Below are positions 1-14,000 of a stretch of DNA of 64,000 bases, piece after piece. The translations under genes and the position numbers were made by a program. The notes beneath the pieces are model-generated. The model was not told the DNA's origin, did no database searches, and was given only the letters and a program-made list of their open reading frames with translations. The stretch comes from Tubiluchus corallicola. Its lineage: Eukaryota; Priapulida; Priapulimorpha; Priapulimorphida; Tubiluchidae. Location of the stretch: NCBI GenBank assembly GCA_030141605.1, contig JAQGDQ010000334.1, positions 126,001 to 190,000 of the forward strand, given 5' to 3'. Each line of letters opens with the position of its first letter. Within the stretch, counting starts at the first letter, position 1.

Positions 1-490
1 ATTACTGGCATTTGAATAATCGATTTTGCTAGGCTTTTTAGTGGAATTACTTTCGTGCACGTCCAAGGCCATAATTGATTTTCTAAGCACATATTTGCAA
101 TAAGTAATACAATATTTTTTGCAACTGGCCCAAAATGTTTTATCATTTTTGGTAAAACCCGTCGGAGTCAAGCGACTTGCTTTCAGTTCGCACTTCACTT
201 ACTGCATTTTTTAATTCTTGTAAATTGAAGCAGTACGTTAGACAGAAATTTTCGTCTTGTTCCCAGGCCATAACTGATAATGAGCGTTCAATGTGATTTT
301 TCCAGTTTTCATCAAATTCTTCCGCGTTCAAATGTTCCCCACTAAAGTCTTATACATAAATCAGCACTCTCTGAGGCCGAGACTATAGGCGAGCCATTAC
401 TAATTAGTATATCAACACTAGTATTATTATTGCTGTTTACAGCTTTAAAAATTCGTTTATATGTTTTCCAGAAGGTGGCACCTTCTTCTA
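1..490 (-). mobile_element. Non-LTR retrotransposon (LINE) fragment, N-terminal RT region
   Basis: Read on the minus strand, three overlapping frames give the stretch just before and inside a LINE reverse transcriptase. Around 480-345 it reads TFWKTYKRIF-like; 331-143 gives NAEEFDENWKNHIE through SKSLDSDGF; 165-1 gives KMIKHFGP, NQLWPWTCTKVI and then, in another frame, KKPSKIDYSNAS. The order 'S-LD-DGF-KM-KHFGP ... WPW-T-KVI-LKKP-K-DYS' is the usual start of a CR1/jockey-type RT domain. There are at least two frameshifts and a stop near 350, so it is a dead copy. It runs off the left edge of the window. Confidence 0.75.
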
Positions 491-1798
491 CACACAGTTG
501 ATAATAACCATTTTGACATACTTTAGAATTTGATTATCCACAGACCCCTAAATTGGGTACTGACGCAATGTCAAGTCCACTAACAGTATATTTAGTATAT
601 TCTGCCCGCGCGTTTAGTGTTGTTTGTGAGCAAATTTATAAGACTGTAGGCAGTAAGCCAATTAAACCACCTGATTGGTCAACGTGACGTGGTATCTTGC
701 CGGTGACCGATCCCTCTATGTTACCCCCAGTGTTATAATAAACAATCCAGTATGTAACATTAGGCGAAACTTAGGTTTTATTTGAAATGTTTGTAATTTG
801 GGTGAGCCGGCAAGCTGGTCTAGCATCGCTCAAAAAATATTGCGATGTAAATCATGTTAGGCCTAATATACGGAGAATTTTCAGAGTTTTCCCCCTGTTT
901 ATGTGTAGATGGCCAGTATACCATCCTTTATATAATTTTCACAAAGGCTTCGTAAACATGTAATAAAAATAATAATCTTGTTTTCCTGGCAATTAACTTA
1001 TCACTTGGAAATTTCAGTCTTGCTAAGCACTGGCTACATCTAAGTTCTAGGTTATTTAGGCCTGTTGCTGGTGACGCGCTTGTTTCCCTGCCAAGACGCG
1101 CGTTGTGATAAACACTCTGTGGAAATACCCAAGAGAATATTCTCACATGCGTCTTTATTTATATTCACTGATAAAAGTCATATAGCGGATAAGTGGTGGT
1201 AAATATTAAGTAACACCGATATCACCTTTTTTAAGTTGAAACGTTGGTAAAATGTTTTGAACAATTTTACGCGCCGATATTTGTGTATGTGTATATGTGT
1301 GTATGTACACTAATTTTTTGGAAAGATATTTTTTTATTTTTAAGTCAATTAAGCACAATGGAATTCTATTAGAAATTAAAAAAAACTTTTTACAGAATTA
1401 ACTTCTTCATGAAATTTCTGATGAAACGCAAAAAGGTCTATGTACTAAAGTTTGCATCAGATTGCATTTGAACTGTTGTGGTCAGATTGCATCACCATAC
1501 GGACCAGTAAAAGTATTCTTTTTAAACGTTGATGTAAAGATTCTGTCCTGATCATAGTACATCTAAAAAGACATAGCACTATTATTTTCAATGTCGCAAG
1601 TACATTTGATGCAAGGGTGACGCGAACTTAAATAACTTAAAAACAGAGGCATGTGATTCATAGATTTGACCTATAGAAAGTGTTATTTCTAAAATCTCTA
1701 ACATTTCTCCTGAGTGTTGTGGTAGTACTTGTATGTGAACTATATTTTGCGAATAGAAATTATATATATAATTATAATTTTATAATTTTATATAATTA
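491..1798. other. Spacer with no recognised gene
   Basis: No open frame of protein-like composition, no splice-supported exon and no repeat that I recognise. A (TA)-rich run lies at about 1750-1800. Confidence 0.5.
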
Positions 1799-1921
1799 TA
1801 AAATTTGGCTTAACAATTATCTAAATATATATATTCTTTAAATGACTGTTAAAAATCATAAAATTTGGCTTAACAGTTATCTAAATATATATATTCTTTA
1901 GATAACTGTTAAGCCAAATTT
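1799..1921. repeat. Tandem pair of AT-rich hairpins
   Basis: Positions 1861-1885 and 1897-1921 are perfect inverted repeats of 25 bases (arm starts AAATTTGGCTTAACAG) around an 11-base AT loop. A diverged copy of the same foldback starts at about 1801; its left arm is nearly identical and its right arm is eroded. This could be a very short MITE or a transcribed hairpin. There is no evidence of transcription. Confidence 0.8.
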
Positions 1922-4900
1922 TTTTCTTAATAGCACATAAATACTTGAGCAAAAGTAGCAAAAATAGTAAGCCAATTCTAACTCCTTAAACTTGTTCATA
2001 ATAAAGCATTATTAAACAGAAATTACTTACGTTTTTACAGAAACTCTTAACAGATGGCGCAATTGATCGGAAGATATGCATTACCAGAGAATGCAATATA
2101 GAATATGTCGTGCAAAATAGCCTGTAGATGTCGCAGCGTCCTTCCTCTCAAACTCCCAGTGACCACAGTAGCCCAACTAGCTTTACTTTATTATACATGT
2201 ATCTATATAACTAATGTTCACAAAATTTCATCATGAAAATGTCAGTTTTTGAAATTACGTCTACGCTAAAGCAGGCGATATTTGAAGTGACTTGGATAAA
2301 AAGCGTTTTATTCTACACCACATGCTTCTAAAGGCAGAGTGGTAAGAGACTAAGCTATACAGCGGTTACATGCTAAGTGGCCAAAAATTTTGTTTTTAGG
2401 GTTGCTTATAAATATACGTACAGACAGTTTAGATGAATAAGGCTATAGCTAGAGACTATATTGGCTCTGATTTATAATAAGCTCCCAGAATCCCGAGAAA
2501 AATAGCCAATCAAACAGAGACGATGCTAGTTAGTAAACAGGATATTTAACAAATAAATTACAAGATAAAATCAAATACAAAAAATATTAAAAACGCGGAT
2601 GGCAATGTCCACACAGTAAAAATAGTACATAATAATTGTCCACACCTTGTACACTCTACTATGCGTCGCCGCTTTCCAGTAATTACAGAAAAACAATCTT
2701 TAATGAACGGCATTAATGTCAGCTTCAAACAATTGCTTTATAGATGAAAATAGTAAATTATGAGCAGTGCTATATTTCGTTCTAACACACGCTGTAAATT
2801 CCAAATTGAAAAAAACACGCTCTTCGCTTTGAATTCTTACTTTATCACATGGGCATACTCTTCTATCCCTAGAAGCCCACCTGCCATTTTCTGCTAACAT
2901 ATCACGAGATGATAATTTTGCTCAAGTATAACCTAGCATATTCAGGAACATTAATGCTTAAGTACACAGAGCGTTGAATTAAACTTTCGTTCATGTAAAG
3001 ACTTCTATATGTAAGAAATTTAGTACCAGTAGCGTTCATTATCAATTAACGCCTGTTATTGTTATCATCTAAAAAGACATCGATATTCAAATTAGCGAGA
3101 TTATCAAAATAGCACCACAACTTCCGCCAGGAATTGACTTGATTGTGTAGAACGTAAGAACGAAAAGATGGCAAAATTATTTAAACGGGACGAGTAAAGA
3201 CACGTGTATTATGTTGTTGTTCTTTTCTGTGCCACTAAGCACTTGGGAGATTAAGCCTACATTGAACACAAAGTAATTCATTTTTCACTATAAACCATTA
3301 TGGACGCTTAGATTCTTTTAGACAAAAAAATTTGACACTTCGAAGAGAAATGAAGTACATTCAGATATGTTCAGCATTTTTTCGTGGTCCGACGTTTTAG
3401 AATCTTCATCAGAGTAATCACAATAACGAATAGGGACTCGCATTTTGGTCAACCCACACGAAAAAAACATGACAAAAAAAATCATTCCCATGCATCCTAG
3501 TAACAACAAAGGCTATTGAAAGTCGATACAAAAACTGAAGAGCTCCATAACTTTTTTAATAGTTTCTGAAACGTTTAATGGAAATCTGTCCTAATTAGTT
3601 GTATAATTGCGCATTAATTTACACATTTATGTGGTTGTCGTTTGTTACCTGCATAACCCTCAATCCGGTATATCAGTTTTCAAAATGTAATTTTAAATTC
3701 CATAGCAATAAAACTTGTTAATTTTTGTTGATCAAAGAACAAACTCAATATCACGACGCCGTATATTGCTAATGATATTTTGTGTTTGACTTTTTTCAAA
3801 GCTTCGTTGTATTTGATTAATCATAAAATTTCTGAGTTATTTTGTTACTTCATGTGCATTTCTATTCTTTTTTGCTTTCATCTGAATCAGTTCACAGTGG
3901 TGACTAAATCTGTCTTACTAACATTAACAAAGAATTAATAATAACATAAGATTATGTAGAATACAATGTTAAACTCAATTCTGAAATTTCATCAGTATTC
4001 TTGAGTACGTTTTATATTGTAAAACTTTTGTTCAACAAGTGGTTTTTCTATTAAGTTTGTTCTGTTTCCGGTTGTTATGATCAATTTTTTTGCTTGGTTG
4101 AAGCTTTACAAAATTTTTAGAGAAATATTCTGATGCCTTCAAAATTTTCAGGTACATACTGAATACAGTAGATCTACATTTTCTTGATGAATAAATATGA
4201 AGAAGTCCATAACCTGGTAATAAATTCAGATTTTTAAAATACTTTATTATAATTAATTTGTTCTGTTCATTTTTACAATCGAATAAAATTCTGTACAAAG
4301 AAACAATGCCTACATCATTAACGGCGACAAGTCTGTACAAATCTTCGCAATCTAATCATGAATCTAAAGCTAAGACCAAATATTTAAATCGTCACATATT
4401 TTAGTCAGACACTATCCATTAACAAAATATACAAGTTGGGCAAATGCAACTCCGATTATTCAGAACATGACTTCCTATTAAAACTCTTGTACATGCAGTT
4501 AAAAAAAACATTTAATCTAGCACTGCATGCACACTCAAAGTAATCGCACCTCTTTACATTAAAGATAGAGGCAATATCTAATTATATGCCAATTTTTCAA
4601 AAAGGTAGAAAAACAAATAACAGTAGGTAGACTAATATTTCATGTTATCCCATCTGCATGTAGCAGAATCATAGTTAAGATAAGAGATTCAATTTTAGAC
4701 GTGTGACCGGTCATTCACCCTAAACTTTAAACAGTGCAATCGTTGCTCAACCAGGCCCCAGTTCAGTTATAAACTTGCCTTGCTGTGATAGCTGGCAATG
4801 AAAGTGCATGTACATGCAAACAAATATTGTAGTAAATAAACAACTTACAAAAGTTAAATTTTTATTGCGCTTTTTCGTTTTCTAACAAATTAAACAGCTC

Positions 4901-5436
4901 TATAAAATGTTTGCAAATGGGCCTGGAACAAAAACTGCTACAGATAACTGAATTAGTAATGACAGACAAATAGGGGAATAGCAAAAATAAGACAAATCGG
5001 TAAGCAACAAAGAAACAGAAAAAACAAATAAGTAGGATATGTGAAATAAGCATGTGATTTCTGAATTTGCACAATTTTAAACAACTTTGCAAATTATGCT
5101 TGTAAAGAAAAATATATAAACACAGCAATTTTAAGAGTAAACCAACTAGACTGTTAAAAGATTTCATATCATAACAAAAATCAGTGAACAATTATTTTTA
5201 AAGCAATGAATAATATGCATGCTGTAACATTACTAACTTGATTGCACACCTGAAATCATTCTCCCAAGAATCCTTACAATAAGTAGAATTAATTCACTAT
5301 AAGTTTATAACAATTTCAGTACATCCAATACAAGAACAGTCTCACAGACACTAAATATATGCCAAAATTTACATTATATATAATGTCTACCTGTACACGA
5401 GATATCGTATCATAATTTGTTCAAGAGGTAAATGCA
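1922..5436. other. Intergenic region 3' of the MARCH gene
   Basis: AT-rich sequence with only short unconvincing open frames. I see no exon, RNA gene or known repeat. Confidence 0.45.
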
Positions 5437-5442
5437 TTTATT
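5437..5442 (-). terminator. Possible polyadenylation signal of the MARCH gene
   Basis: AATAAA on the minus strand, about 110 bases beyond the TAG stop at 5553. It is a plausible cleavage/polyadenylation hexamer, but such hexamers are common in AT-rich DNA. Confidence 0.35.
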
Positions 5443-5552
5443 CTAATCATTCCCAGGAGTTTTTAAGCCTATTAATTGTCCTATCTAGGACTTGCATAAT
5501 GTTCCTACCAACATCACAGAAACGCTTTAAATGTTAAGTTAAGGCATGCCTC

Positions 5553-8500
5553 CTAAACTGGTTGAGCGATACTCTTCGTACCATCTTTATTTTTATCATA
5601 CTCCATAACAATCCACGTGTGATTAATCTCAAAGAACTTCACAATGACTTTATAGATAGTGTTTTTAGCCTTCACTTCAACATACATAGCAGCAAAGAAT
5701 GCTCCGAAGAACAGCACACCGCAAGCCAGAGTGAGAACTTCTTCCTTGGTAAGCTCTAACTGATCAGATGATCTTTGTCCTCCATCTTTCTTGAAGCAGA
5801 GAATGAAAGATGTGGCACAACCCATCATAATTAGCAAGCACAGAAGAAAAATGCCGTGCAATATCTTGTCCTTCTTAGATACTGTTGGAAATTGCCAATG
5901 ATCAGTCTGAAATAACCATCATATTTTAAATATAGAGCAGCTTTTGTTACAATGAAACAGACGTTTTACAACTAAGTACAAAATACAAATAGTGCAACTC
6001 TTAAATAAACAGTTTTGTCTGGATTAATGCAGTAATATGTATATAGGACAAACATTACCCTGTACAGCATAATAAAAATAAAACCAGAAGTATTCGTTTT
6101 CAAATAAAAACCATTAGAGCATGAACTGTGTCTACTAAAAGCCAAACATGAAAATGAAAAAAATGTTGTTACAAGCAGAGCTCTATTGCTACTTGCACCT
6201 CTATTCGAATTTTGACTCTGTAAACTAGAACACTTGCTGTTACATTTAAATGTACTAAGACAGTTTTCCATCCCAAAATTATTAATTTATGGACTGATAA
6301 AAATTAATTTACGGAATGATAAAAACGACCAAATTCTAATGTATGACTTTAATTTTGATTTCTAGTTTGATACGCTTCTGTTGTGGTCTTCGTAAGCTTA
6401 CAGCAAAAACGTATTATTGTGCATATAACTTTCCAATAAACATGTTCAATTTATACTAGCAAGGGCACTGGTTACTGGCTGAATTAACTTCATCAATAAG
6501 CTTACTAAAGTAGCTCAAGGCAACTAGGACATTGGACAAAAAGCTTGCGGTCAAGCATGCAACGGAATACAAATGACCAATAGCTCAACATGATGGTAAA
6601 AAACCTTCACTGCGTAAAAAAACCACCTAGCGCAGAAAGCTTTGAGGATTAAAAAAGTGCTAAGCAGCAGGTTAAGAGACCTAATTTTTCGTTTCTGCCT
6701 TTTTATTCCCAGTATAGTGTACTTTTATCCAGGCACCAATGAATTAAAATGCGTTGCAGAAACGTTGTAAATGATGCAACGCGCTTGCATCTTTGCAGGA
6801 GGGTACGCAACGGTCAGTTCAACTATCGGTTACATTATTTCACGTCGACGTTATTATTACATTTACATGATGTGTTGTGACGGCGACAGAGACCAAACTT
6901 GTTCTTAGAAAAATCTGGAAAACAGTTTCGCCTTTTTCTTGTTAGGCTATTAACAGACCTGGACGTCCTTCCCATAGACGGGATCTAACAATTTACCGCG
7001 TGGCTTAGGTCAAGGTGAACTCATACTAATGGGAGGACATGTAGCGTTTGTGAGTTTTTCGGACTGCTGTTGCAGCGTGTTAACCTAGCAAACACGTGTT
7101 TTGTTTGAAAATTAAAATTCTTCATGTTTTTGTTTGGGTTAAAAGCTTTTACTCCGCCCCATTCTTATGATTTCACGTCTTTGAAATCATAGGCCAAACT
7201 TATGTCAACTTTTCAAGAGAGCGAAGAAACAATTTTGCTGGAAATAAAAACTCACTGTTTTTAAATAATGAATTAGTTGGGTTTTTAATTTTACACATTA
7301 AACCTTGAACTACTCAAATTTCCGAACAAGCCGTTTAAAAATTCTTGCATAATTTAAGGTAAGTTTAATTAATAATGATGGTAGCTAATACTGATATTTA
7401 ATAACAATGTTGAAATTAAGAATATAATGATTATTTAATTAGTAAATTTACACTTTTTGTTTATATTTGAACTAGGGTGCCTTCTAAGTGTTGAGGATCG
7501 AGTGGCGAGTGGTCTAGATTTCGGGCTGCAACTACGAAGTTTTGACAACGAATCTAGCGGCTGCCAATCCCAGCCAGGACAGGCAATAAGTGTTATACAA
7601 TAAAATGAATTTACAATTAAAAACACAAGTGAGGCTGTAATTAATTACATAAGTACTTAAAACTTTACATTTCATTTCACATAGTTCAGAAAATTTAACA
7701 CATTTACAATATTTACAAAATAGCTTTTTGTAAAATAGCTAAACGTATGAAATTGAAATTAGGTGCTTTATTGGTGTTTCATGTTGTCTTTGTCTTTTTC
7801 ATTGTTTCATTGTTTCATTGTTAGATCATTTTCCACTGATGATTGGATGACACAAATGACTGTGTAGCCTGTCCCTTTCTGGAACAGTGTTTTGCATCAA
7901 CTAGATATATCAAATTAAATAGTTCTTAAATGGTGCAGAAAACGTTGTGTTAAAGGCATCAAGTATAGCTATTACTCATTTCGCTAACACTATTGTGTGT
8001 TAGGGGTGAAAGTCAACAGCAGCATGTTGTGAGGGCGACGGTAAGCAAGGGTGTGTCAGGGTGAAAATCATTATGAACTTACATGATTTTAATATGAAAC
8101 AGGCGTCCTTGTACACGCAGCACTAGTCAAGGAAAGCACCTAAAGCTAAGAGATTAGCCAGCTCTCTTGTATGAGAAAACCCAAGTCGCTTACACCGGTT
8201 TAAATTTGTTTTTAACAGCTATGCGAATATTTGGTTATTAAAGATTACATCTAATCATCTGTATAACTTTATGGAATTAACTGATTTAAATTTCAAGTTT
8301 TATTAAGGAGAGCGGTTGCCCATAAAATTATCTCATACTAGTACGAAAAAAGAAGCACATCACGATTACCGAGCTTTCAAACAAAACCAGGCTTAGCAGA
8401 CATAGAAATATACATTTACGCAGAATGCTACTTCTAGTTTATGAATTTACAATTCATGTTATTCGAAACATGTGCGGCTACTAATAAACTAGTAGGACCT

Positions 8501-11067
8501 GTAGCGGATAGCCCTATAGGCTGAAGCCTAAGGCCCGGGATCAAAAGGGGCCCGGCAAAATAAAACGAAAAAAAAAATTGTTTTGTAAAAAAAATAAATT
8601 GACAAAAGAGCAAGGGGCCCGCCAAAATAAAATATAGAAAAGTTTTTTTTCAAACGTCAGTCATTATATTTCAAATCGGGTTTACACAAATCAAGTTTAC
8701 ACAATTTAAGTTTACATAATTCAAGTTTACACAATTCAAGTTTACACAGTTTAAGTTTAAGTTCAAAATTTCAGTTTCCGAATTTTTAAAAAAAAGCCCG
8801 TTTTCTTTAAAAAAGGCCTATTTTTTAAAAAAATAGCAACATTTAAAAGGCCCGTTCCAAGCTCAAGCCTAAGGCCCATAAAATCATAATCCGCCGCTGA
8901 GTAGGACATCAACTAAATACAAGTGGAAGCTTGAATAATACTTCTTTATGATACTTCTTTAGAATTGGCTTATCATTCCTGTTTGTGCTTAAGCTATAGG
9001 CGTGTAATATTTTTACAGCACAGCTGTCAGAGCAGTGATTACTCATACTGCTGCTGTTGCTAGGCAGAACACCAAGAGTTGAAGAAACCTGCTATCGACC
9101 AATCATAAAGCCAGCAAGCGTAATTTCCCTCATGGCTCCCATAAGCAGAGTGAAATGTCCATTTGATATGATAGCAGTTGACAATCGGTTATTTACAAAC
9201 AAGTTTCCACAAGAATACACAGGACAAACATTGATACTGTTTTAGATTTGAAAATATATCGAGTTTTCCCAAATTAGCATTACTGTTAACTTACATAAAA
9301 TAAGCGTCATATAAGCGGAAAAAATAAATGAATTGATAACTAAAAATTAGTATTAACGGTGTAAACAAGAAGTTTCTACCAATGTCGCAAAAATAAACCT
9401 GTCTAATTCGGCTTTAATTGCTGTTCATATAAAATGATAGGAAAAATAAGATGGTAAAGATTGTGATTTATGAGACATGACAGTTATTGGAGTTATGAAT
9501 ATACAGTATTAATAGCCAGCCAACTCAATGAACTCACCCTAAATTTCTTGTGCCTTTGATATGGATAACTGCATAATTCACATACAGGAGGCTTCTTGGA
9601 CCGTCTTGCTGAGATTTGAAGCCATTTCTGTAAAAAAGATAAACTTTACATGCACTTAAACTGCGCTAGACTAAAAATCAATAAAAAGTGAGCAGATTAT
9701 CATGTCTTTCAAAATTAGGATGCAGCAATTTAATGTACAAAAATCTTATAGGTTTGCGCGAAAGTCAGTTACTGACTGGCTGCTGCTAAGGCACTATGCC
9801 TATATATAGCTAGATCAATAATACACAAACAGCTGACTGAATGGCTGGCTTCATATAAGTTATACTTTACAGATGTTAACAAAGAGGAATGAAACCAGAT
9901 CTCACAGCACAGCTGATTCAGTCGCTGCATAAAAACTCCTATAAAACTTACCATAAGGCATGTATAGTGAACGTGCATCATCGTACCAGAGCATCGACAA
10001 GGCGTTATGAGACCCTCCCTATCATCACCTGGACACAAACAGATTCTGCATATTGGCACCGTTGATTGATTGACTATGATTCCTGGGCCCTGAGGACATG
10101 AGATACTTCCGACACGACCAGTCTTGGCGCTGTAACGGGGGTACTCCTGTTCAGTTACTGTGTCCGGCTTAAAAACGTCATCCAAGTCGTCCGGATTTTC
10201 CTCGGAACTTTCATCGCCACCCATCCAACCAGTGATTGGCTTATCACCAATGAAAAATTGTACTTTTCGGTGATCCACAGATTCATCACTTGTACAAGAG
10301 TCATCATTTCTTGTCCTTACAGCATCACCTGCAATTTTCACTTTTAGGAATTTATCACTTCGAGCCAGCACGACATCACTGTATTCATCACGCTCTAATG
10401 TACAACTCACTTCCTCGTTTTCAGCATCATCATTAGAATCACAACTTTTGGCAGGATAATCTCTCATCTCCAACATATCTTTTATTTCAAAATCATCATG
10501 ATCACGTGCGACCCTCGCTAGCAGATCCCATATATTTTCCTGAGACGGGCTCCTATGCATACCGCGGGGTTTGTCAGGGTACAGGAATGCATCATTATTA
10601 CATACATTTGCAGGATTTCCTGCAAACATAATGTTTTCTGCACTAGGTGTATGTGCACATATGGCTCCTTCTCCCGACAATGCATGATATTGTCCAACTT
10701 GCCCTACAGGAGGATCACCATATCGCTTTTTCTTTAGAATCGATTTACGTCTAGGTGTTGACTCTTCTGCTTCCCAAAAGTCCAAAATTACACTTTGTGA
10801 CGAGTGCACCTCAGGTATGTCCAGACTTATGCTACATTCAGTCTGGTCAGAGTCAGAGTTCTTGACAGGTGAGCTATGTACACTCCACTGCTGCCCATCC
10901 TGCAGGAGAGGTATTGTCACATCACACGAATCACCGGATAGATGGCGTCGGCGCTCTTGTTCCATTAGTGGCAAATGGATGTCAGGAGCCCTAGATGAAG
11001 ATTCAGGAATGTCAGTGCATTCTACAGCACCCACCATATTGCTGAATACCTTAACACATGACTAGAT
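5553..11067 (-). CDS. MARCH-family RING-CH membrane E3 ubiquitin ligase
   Basis: Three coding exons (9952-11037, 9538-9627, 5553-5906) join in phase 0 at GT-AG sites to give 509 aa. Residues 1-320 are acidic and Ser-rich with no recognised domain. The RING-CH finger is split between exons 1 and 2: C330, C333, C347, C349, H357, C360, C378, C381, with the C4HC3 order and the usual KWL after the sixth ligand. Exon 3 gives two membrane helices (about 407-430 and 449-468) with a short hydrophilic loop between, then a basic juxtamembrane stretch and a tail ending SIAQPV. This is the MARCH layout: cytosolic finger and tails, two transmembrane segments, transfer of ubiquitin to other membrane proteins. 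An in-frame TAG lies upstream of the chosen ATG, just inside an acceptor at 11068-11070, so a 5' UTR exon is expected. The subfamily is not certain: the finger recalls MARCH1/8, the tail (YDK motif) MARCH4/9/11. Confidence 0.9.
7475..7605 (+). repeat. Possible tRNA-derived SINE fragment
   Basis: Contains GTGGCGAGTGGTCTAGA, close to a tRNA-Ser/Leu A box, and further on GGCTGCCAATCCC, a degenerate B box. There is no cloverleaf that I can complete. It could also be chance. Confidence 0.3.
8499..8899 (-). mobile_element. hAT-like MITE, copy A
   Basis: Flanked by a perfect 8-base target duplication AGTAGGAC (8491-8498 and 8900-8907), the size made by hAT transposases. The ends are related inverted repeats (CTGTAGCGGAT and, reversed, CAGCGGCGGAT). 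GGGCCC and AAGGCCC blocks sit near both ends. No transposase is encoded. The end motif (GGATTATGA plus a GGGCC block) also occurs in the copies at 25608, 35408 and 51196. Confidence 0.85.
8680..8765 (+). repeat. 15-base tandem array inside MITE copy A
   Basis: About six copies of a unit close to AATTCAAGTTTACAC. The other three MITE copies lack it, so it expanded after or within this insertion. Confidence 0.8.
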
Positions 11068-14000
11068 CTGAAATAAAATAAAAACAATACACTAGTGGCC
11101 TCTTTACTTAAAACTACACAAAACATTGTTTAAAACAAAACTTTGAGTAACTAATTTCAAAATGAAGTATCTGTATTAAATGAACACAGCTAACACAAAA
11201 CAGATGTGTGTTTCCTAAGAAAGAAACAGTTTCAGCATTTGTGCACGTGCCAATATCATGAACCGAAGGACAGGATTTTGAGACAGACTTTCAGACCTAC
11301 CAAGGGCAAAGGTTAAGAAAAGGTTAAAAGCAAGCCAGCCAGAGATCTTGTAAATATGAAGGGATACTGAAAATGCGACCAATCAACTGCCATAACTACA
11401 AATCTGGAGACGGACTTAAAAAGTTAAAAAAATGTTAATAATGCTCAAGAGACTCCAAGCATTGCATACTTAGCAAGACCACAAGGTTTCAGAGAACAAG
11501 CAACAGTTTTATTAGTAAATACTAAAAAAAATCCCCTTTATTAAAAAACTAGATCACAAGCACGACTGGAGGCAGACTGACCGAGAGACAAGCTGACTAA
11601 CAACTAAATGACCCCTGAAGTTTAATATTAATCGCACACAGTATAGTCTATTTTTAACAACTAACACTAGCACAAGAATGACTTTTCACGGAAATAGATA
11701 ATATTATAAATAGCATCTGATGTGACTTAAAAGGCAGCATACATTATGACTGTGATAAATATAACTTGCGTAGGTTAGAGAAACAGTAGCTCCTTAAATG
11801 GATTTTTATATAAAAAAGATTTAACATGTACATGTTATACGCTACCCTCCTCCCCTCTAGTTACTGGCCCTTCATAGCTTCTTGCGTATTTATTGTAAAA
11901 TACACTGAACTTATCTATGGCGCAAGACACGATTAAAGTCAATGACCTAACCACCAAGCTGGTGTGTCTTAAACTGCTAACTAGGTACACCAAGCAAACA
12001 AAAAAGGTGCACGACGCTGCAGCTATTTATATATTCAGCAAGTGGGCTATAAAGTATATATATTTTCTCCCTTGTACGTTCTAGGACACTGTTCCCAATT
12101 TCATCTCTTTACGACCAAATAAACTCCAATGATGCTGCCAAGTTAGTCATGAAAACTAACACAATACCGGCAATATTCAGTAGTAGTTATTTCTAAGATA
12201 CAAGTTTCTAAGGTCGATTTCAATTTTCAAACAAGCGTTATTTGTAGAACTGGTACGTTACAACCGAAAAATAAATTTTATTTAAAATAATTTCCATTAA
12301 GGTGAATTTTTTAATTCCATAATTTCTTTAAATATTCAGCAGCTTAGACGATAATATTTTGAAACCAAATCTTAAGTTTTTAAAAGACGAACAAATTTAT
12401 AGCACAATTTGCTCCCATTTTAAAACAATAATTTTTTTACTTATTTACAGAGCAGATTTAAAATGGATTTCAGTTGATACCGCGATACGTCGATACATTT
12501 GAGCCGATACATCCTGACATAAACTTTGTAACACATAATTAAATAAAACTAGAATTTCTTTAATTCAAAACTTTGTGATAAACTTCTCGTAAGCTGAGCA
12601 TAATATATTCACAAGGGACTTTAATAGTTCAAATGCGTTCTATTTTGAGCACATTTGCCTAGTAACAAAGCAACGCTATGACCGATCAATCGAGCGAGAG
12701 AAACGAGGCCACCGCAAACCGCTTAGTATTTTATGCATCGCCGAATCATTTGAGCTTACAAAGAATAGAGATCCCTCAGTTCAAAGCGATCAGTTCAACT
12801 AGGCCTGCAAGCTGTCACTGTGAAGCAAACCAAACCAGCGTGTTCACAATTATAATCAACTCTGCAAATGAAAAGTTCGAGATTTCAGATAAAATATACA
12901 TCACACGCCACCGGTCTGCGCTACGTTTGTGCTCACTGTTAAAAACTACCCAATCTATCAATAATTGATAACCAATTGAACTACATAATGAACGTTGTAT
13001 TAGACTAGATTAAATTTATTACGTTAAAAGCGGTCACATAACAGTTAACAGCAATTTTTATTAAGACATATTATATTACTGAGTATAATAAGTGCAAATA
13101 TTTCAAACGAAAGACAGATTTTTAGAAAGATCTAGATTCTATACTAAAGTTCAATACTAAATATCTTAGGATTAGGGTTAAGGCTAGACTCATTTCTTTT
13201 TTCCTGTCACTTTTTTACCTGCAGCTTTATTACCTGGATTTACCATAACACATACAAGAAACGATAAAATCTTGTTTTTCATTCAAATTCCCGTTCGAAG
13301 CTTTCTTTATGCTTGATTATTACATGCACGTAGTCACGCACGCACATGTATATTAGCCGAATGTTTAAACTACATGCCCTGAATGATAATAAATTAAATT
13401 TTTCAAAATGTAGTATGATACATAATCGAAATGCAATGTGTCGAATTGCCAATAATTGTGATTGCAAAAAATATATAGTCTACTAGCCTTCTTAATTAGC
13501 AGTCTAGAAAAGCTAGTCGCAACTATTAATTTCACTAGTGAAACGAAATTAATGGCGTTTAAAATTCCATGTTAATATCAAAAACAATACACAAAAGTGA
13601 TATTCCTGAAAGGAATACTGTAAATTTTGAAGACTGCTGAAAGCAAAAGAAAAACAAAATTTGTTTGGTGAATTATTGTGTTTATGGTTATTTGCTCAAT
13701 AAAACAGGTTGCGATTTTCCTTATTTTGCTTATCAAACAGGAAACAATATGCGCAAGGCCGCTGCTACGCGTCCATTTAAACGGTTAAACTCTGAATAAC
13801 CTTGCTACAGCTGACAAAGCCTGTTGATTGCACAGTGAGGCTTCCTATTGGCTGGCGGTACACCACACCCCGCGTATCAGCTGTTGTTGTTGTCAACCGC
13901 GATGCTCCAGCAAAAAATAAACTTTTTCTAAAACAGGAACTGATTAAGTGTTTTTCTGGAGAATGTGTGCTTGTGAAAAGATTGCTGCTGGACATTTTGA

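Larger units (their letters stand above)
5907..9537 (-). other. Intron 2 of the MARCH gene
   Basis: Holds a hAT-like MITE (8499-8899) and a weak tRNA-like repeat (about 7475-7605). Frames inside are not protein-like. Exons 2 and 3 join cleanly without an extra exon. Confidence 0.7.

Noticed and set aside
4032-5191. Frames of about 100 codons on the minus strand
   Set aside because: AT-driven composition (Phe, Leu, Lys, Asn runs), no splice logic, no motif.
12678-12968. 96-codon plus-strand frame starting MTDQSSERNEATANR
   Set aside because: Composition is protein-like at the start, but there is no recognised motif, no splice partner and no homologue that I know.
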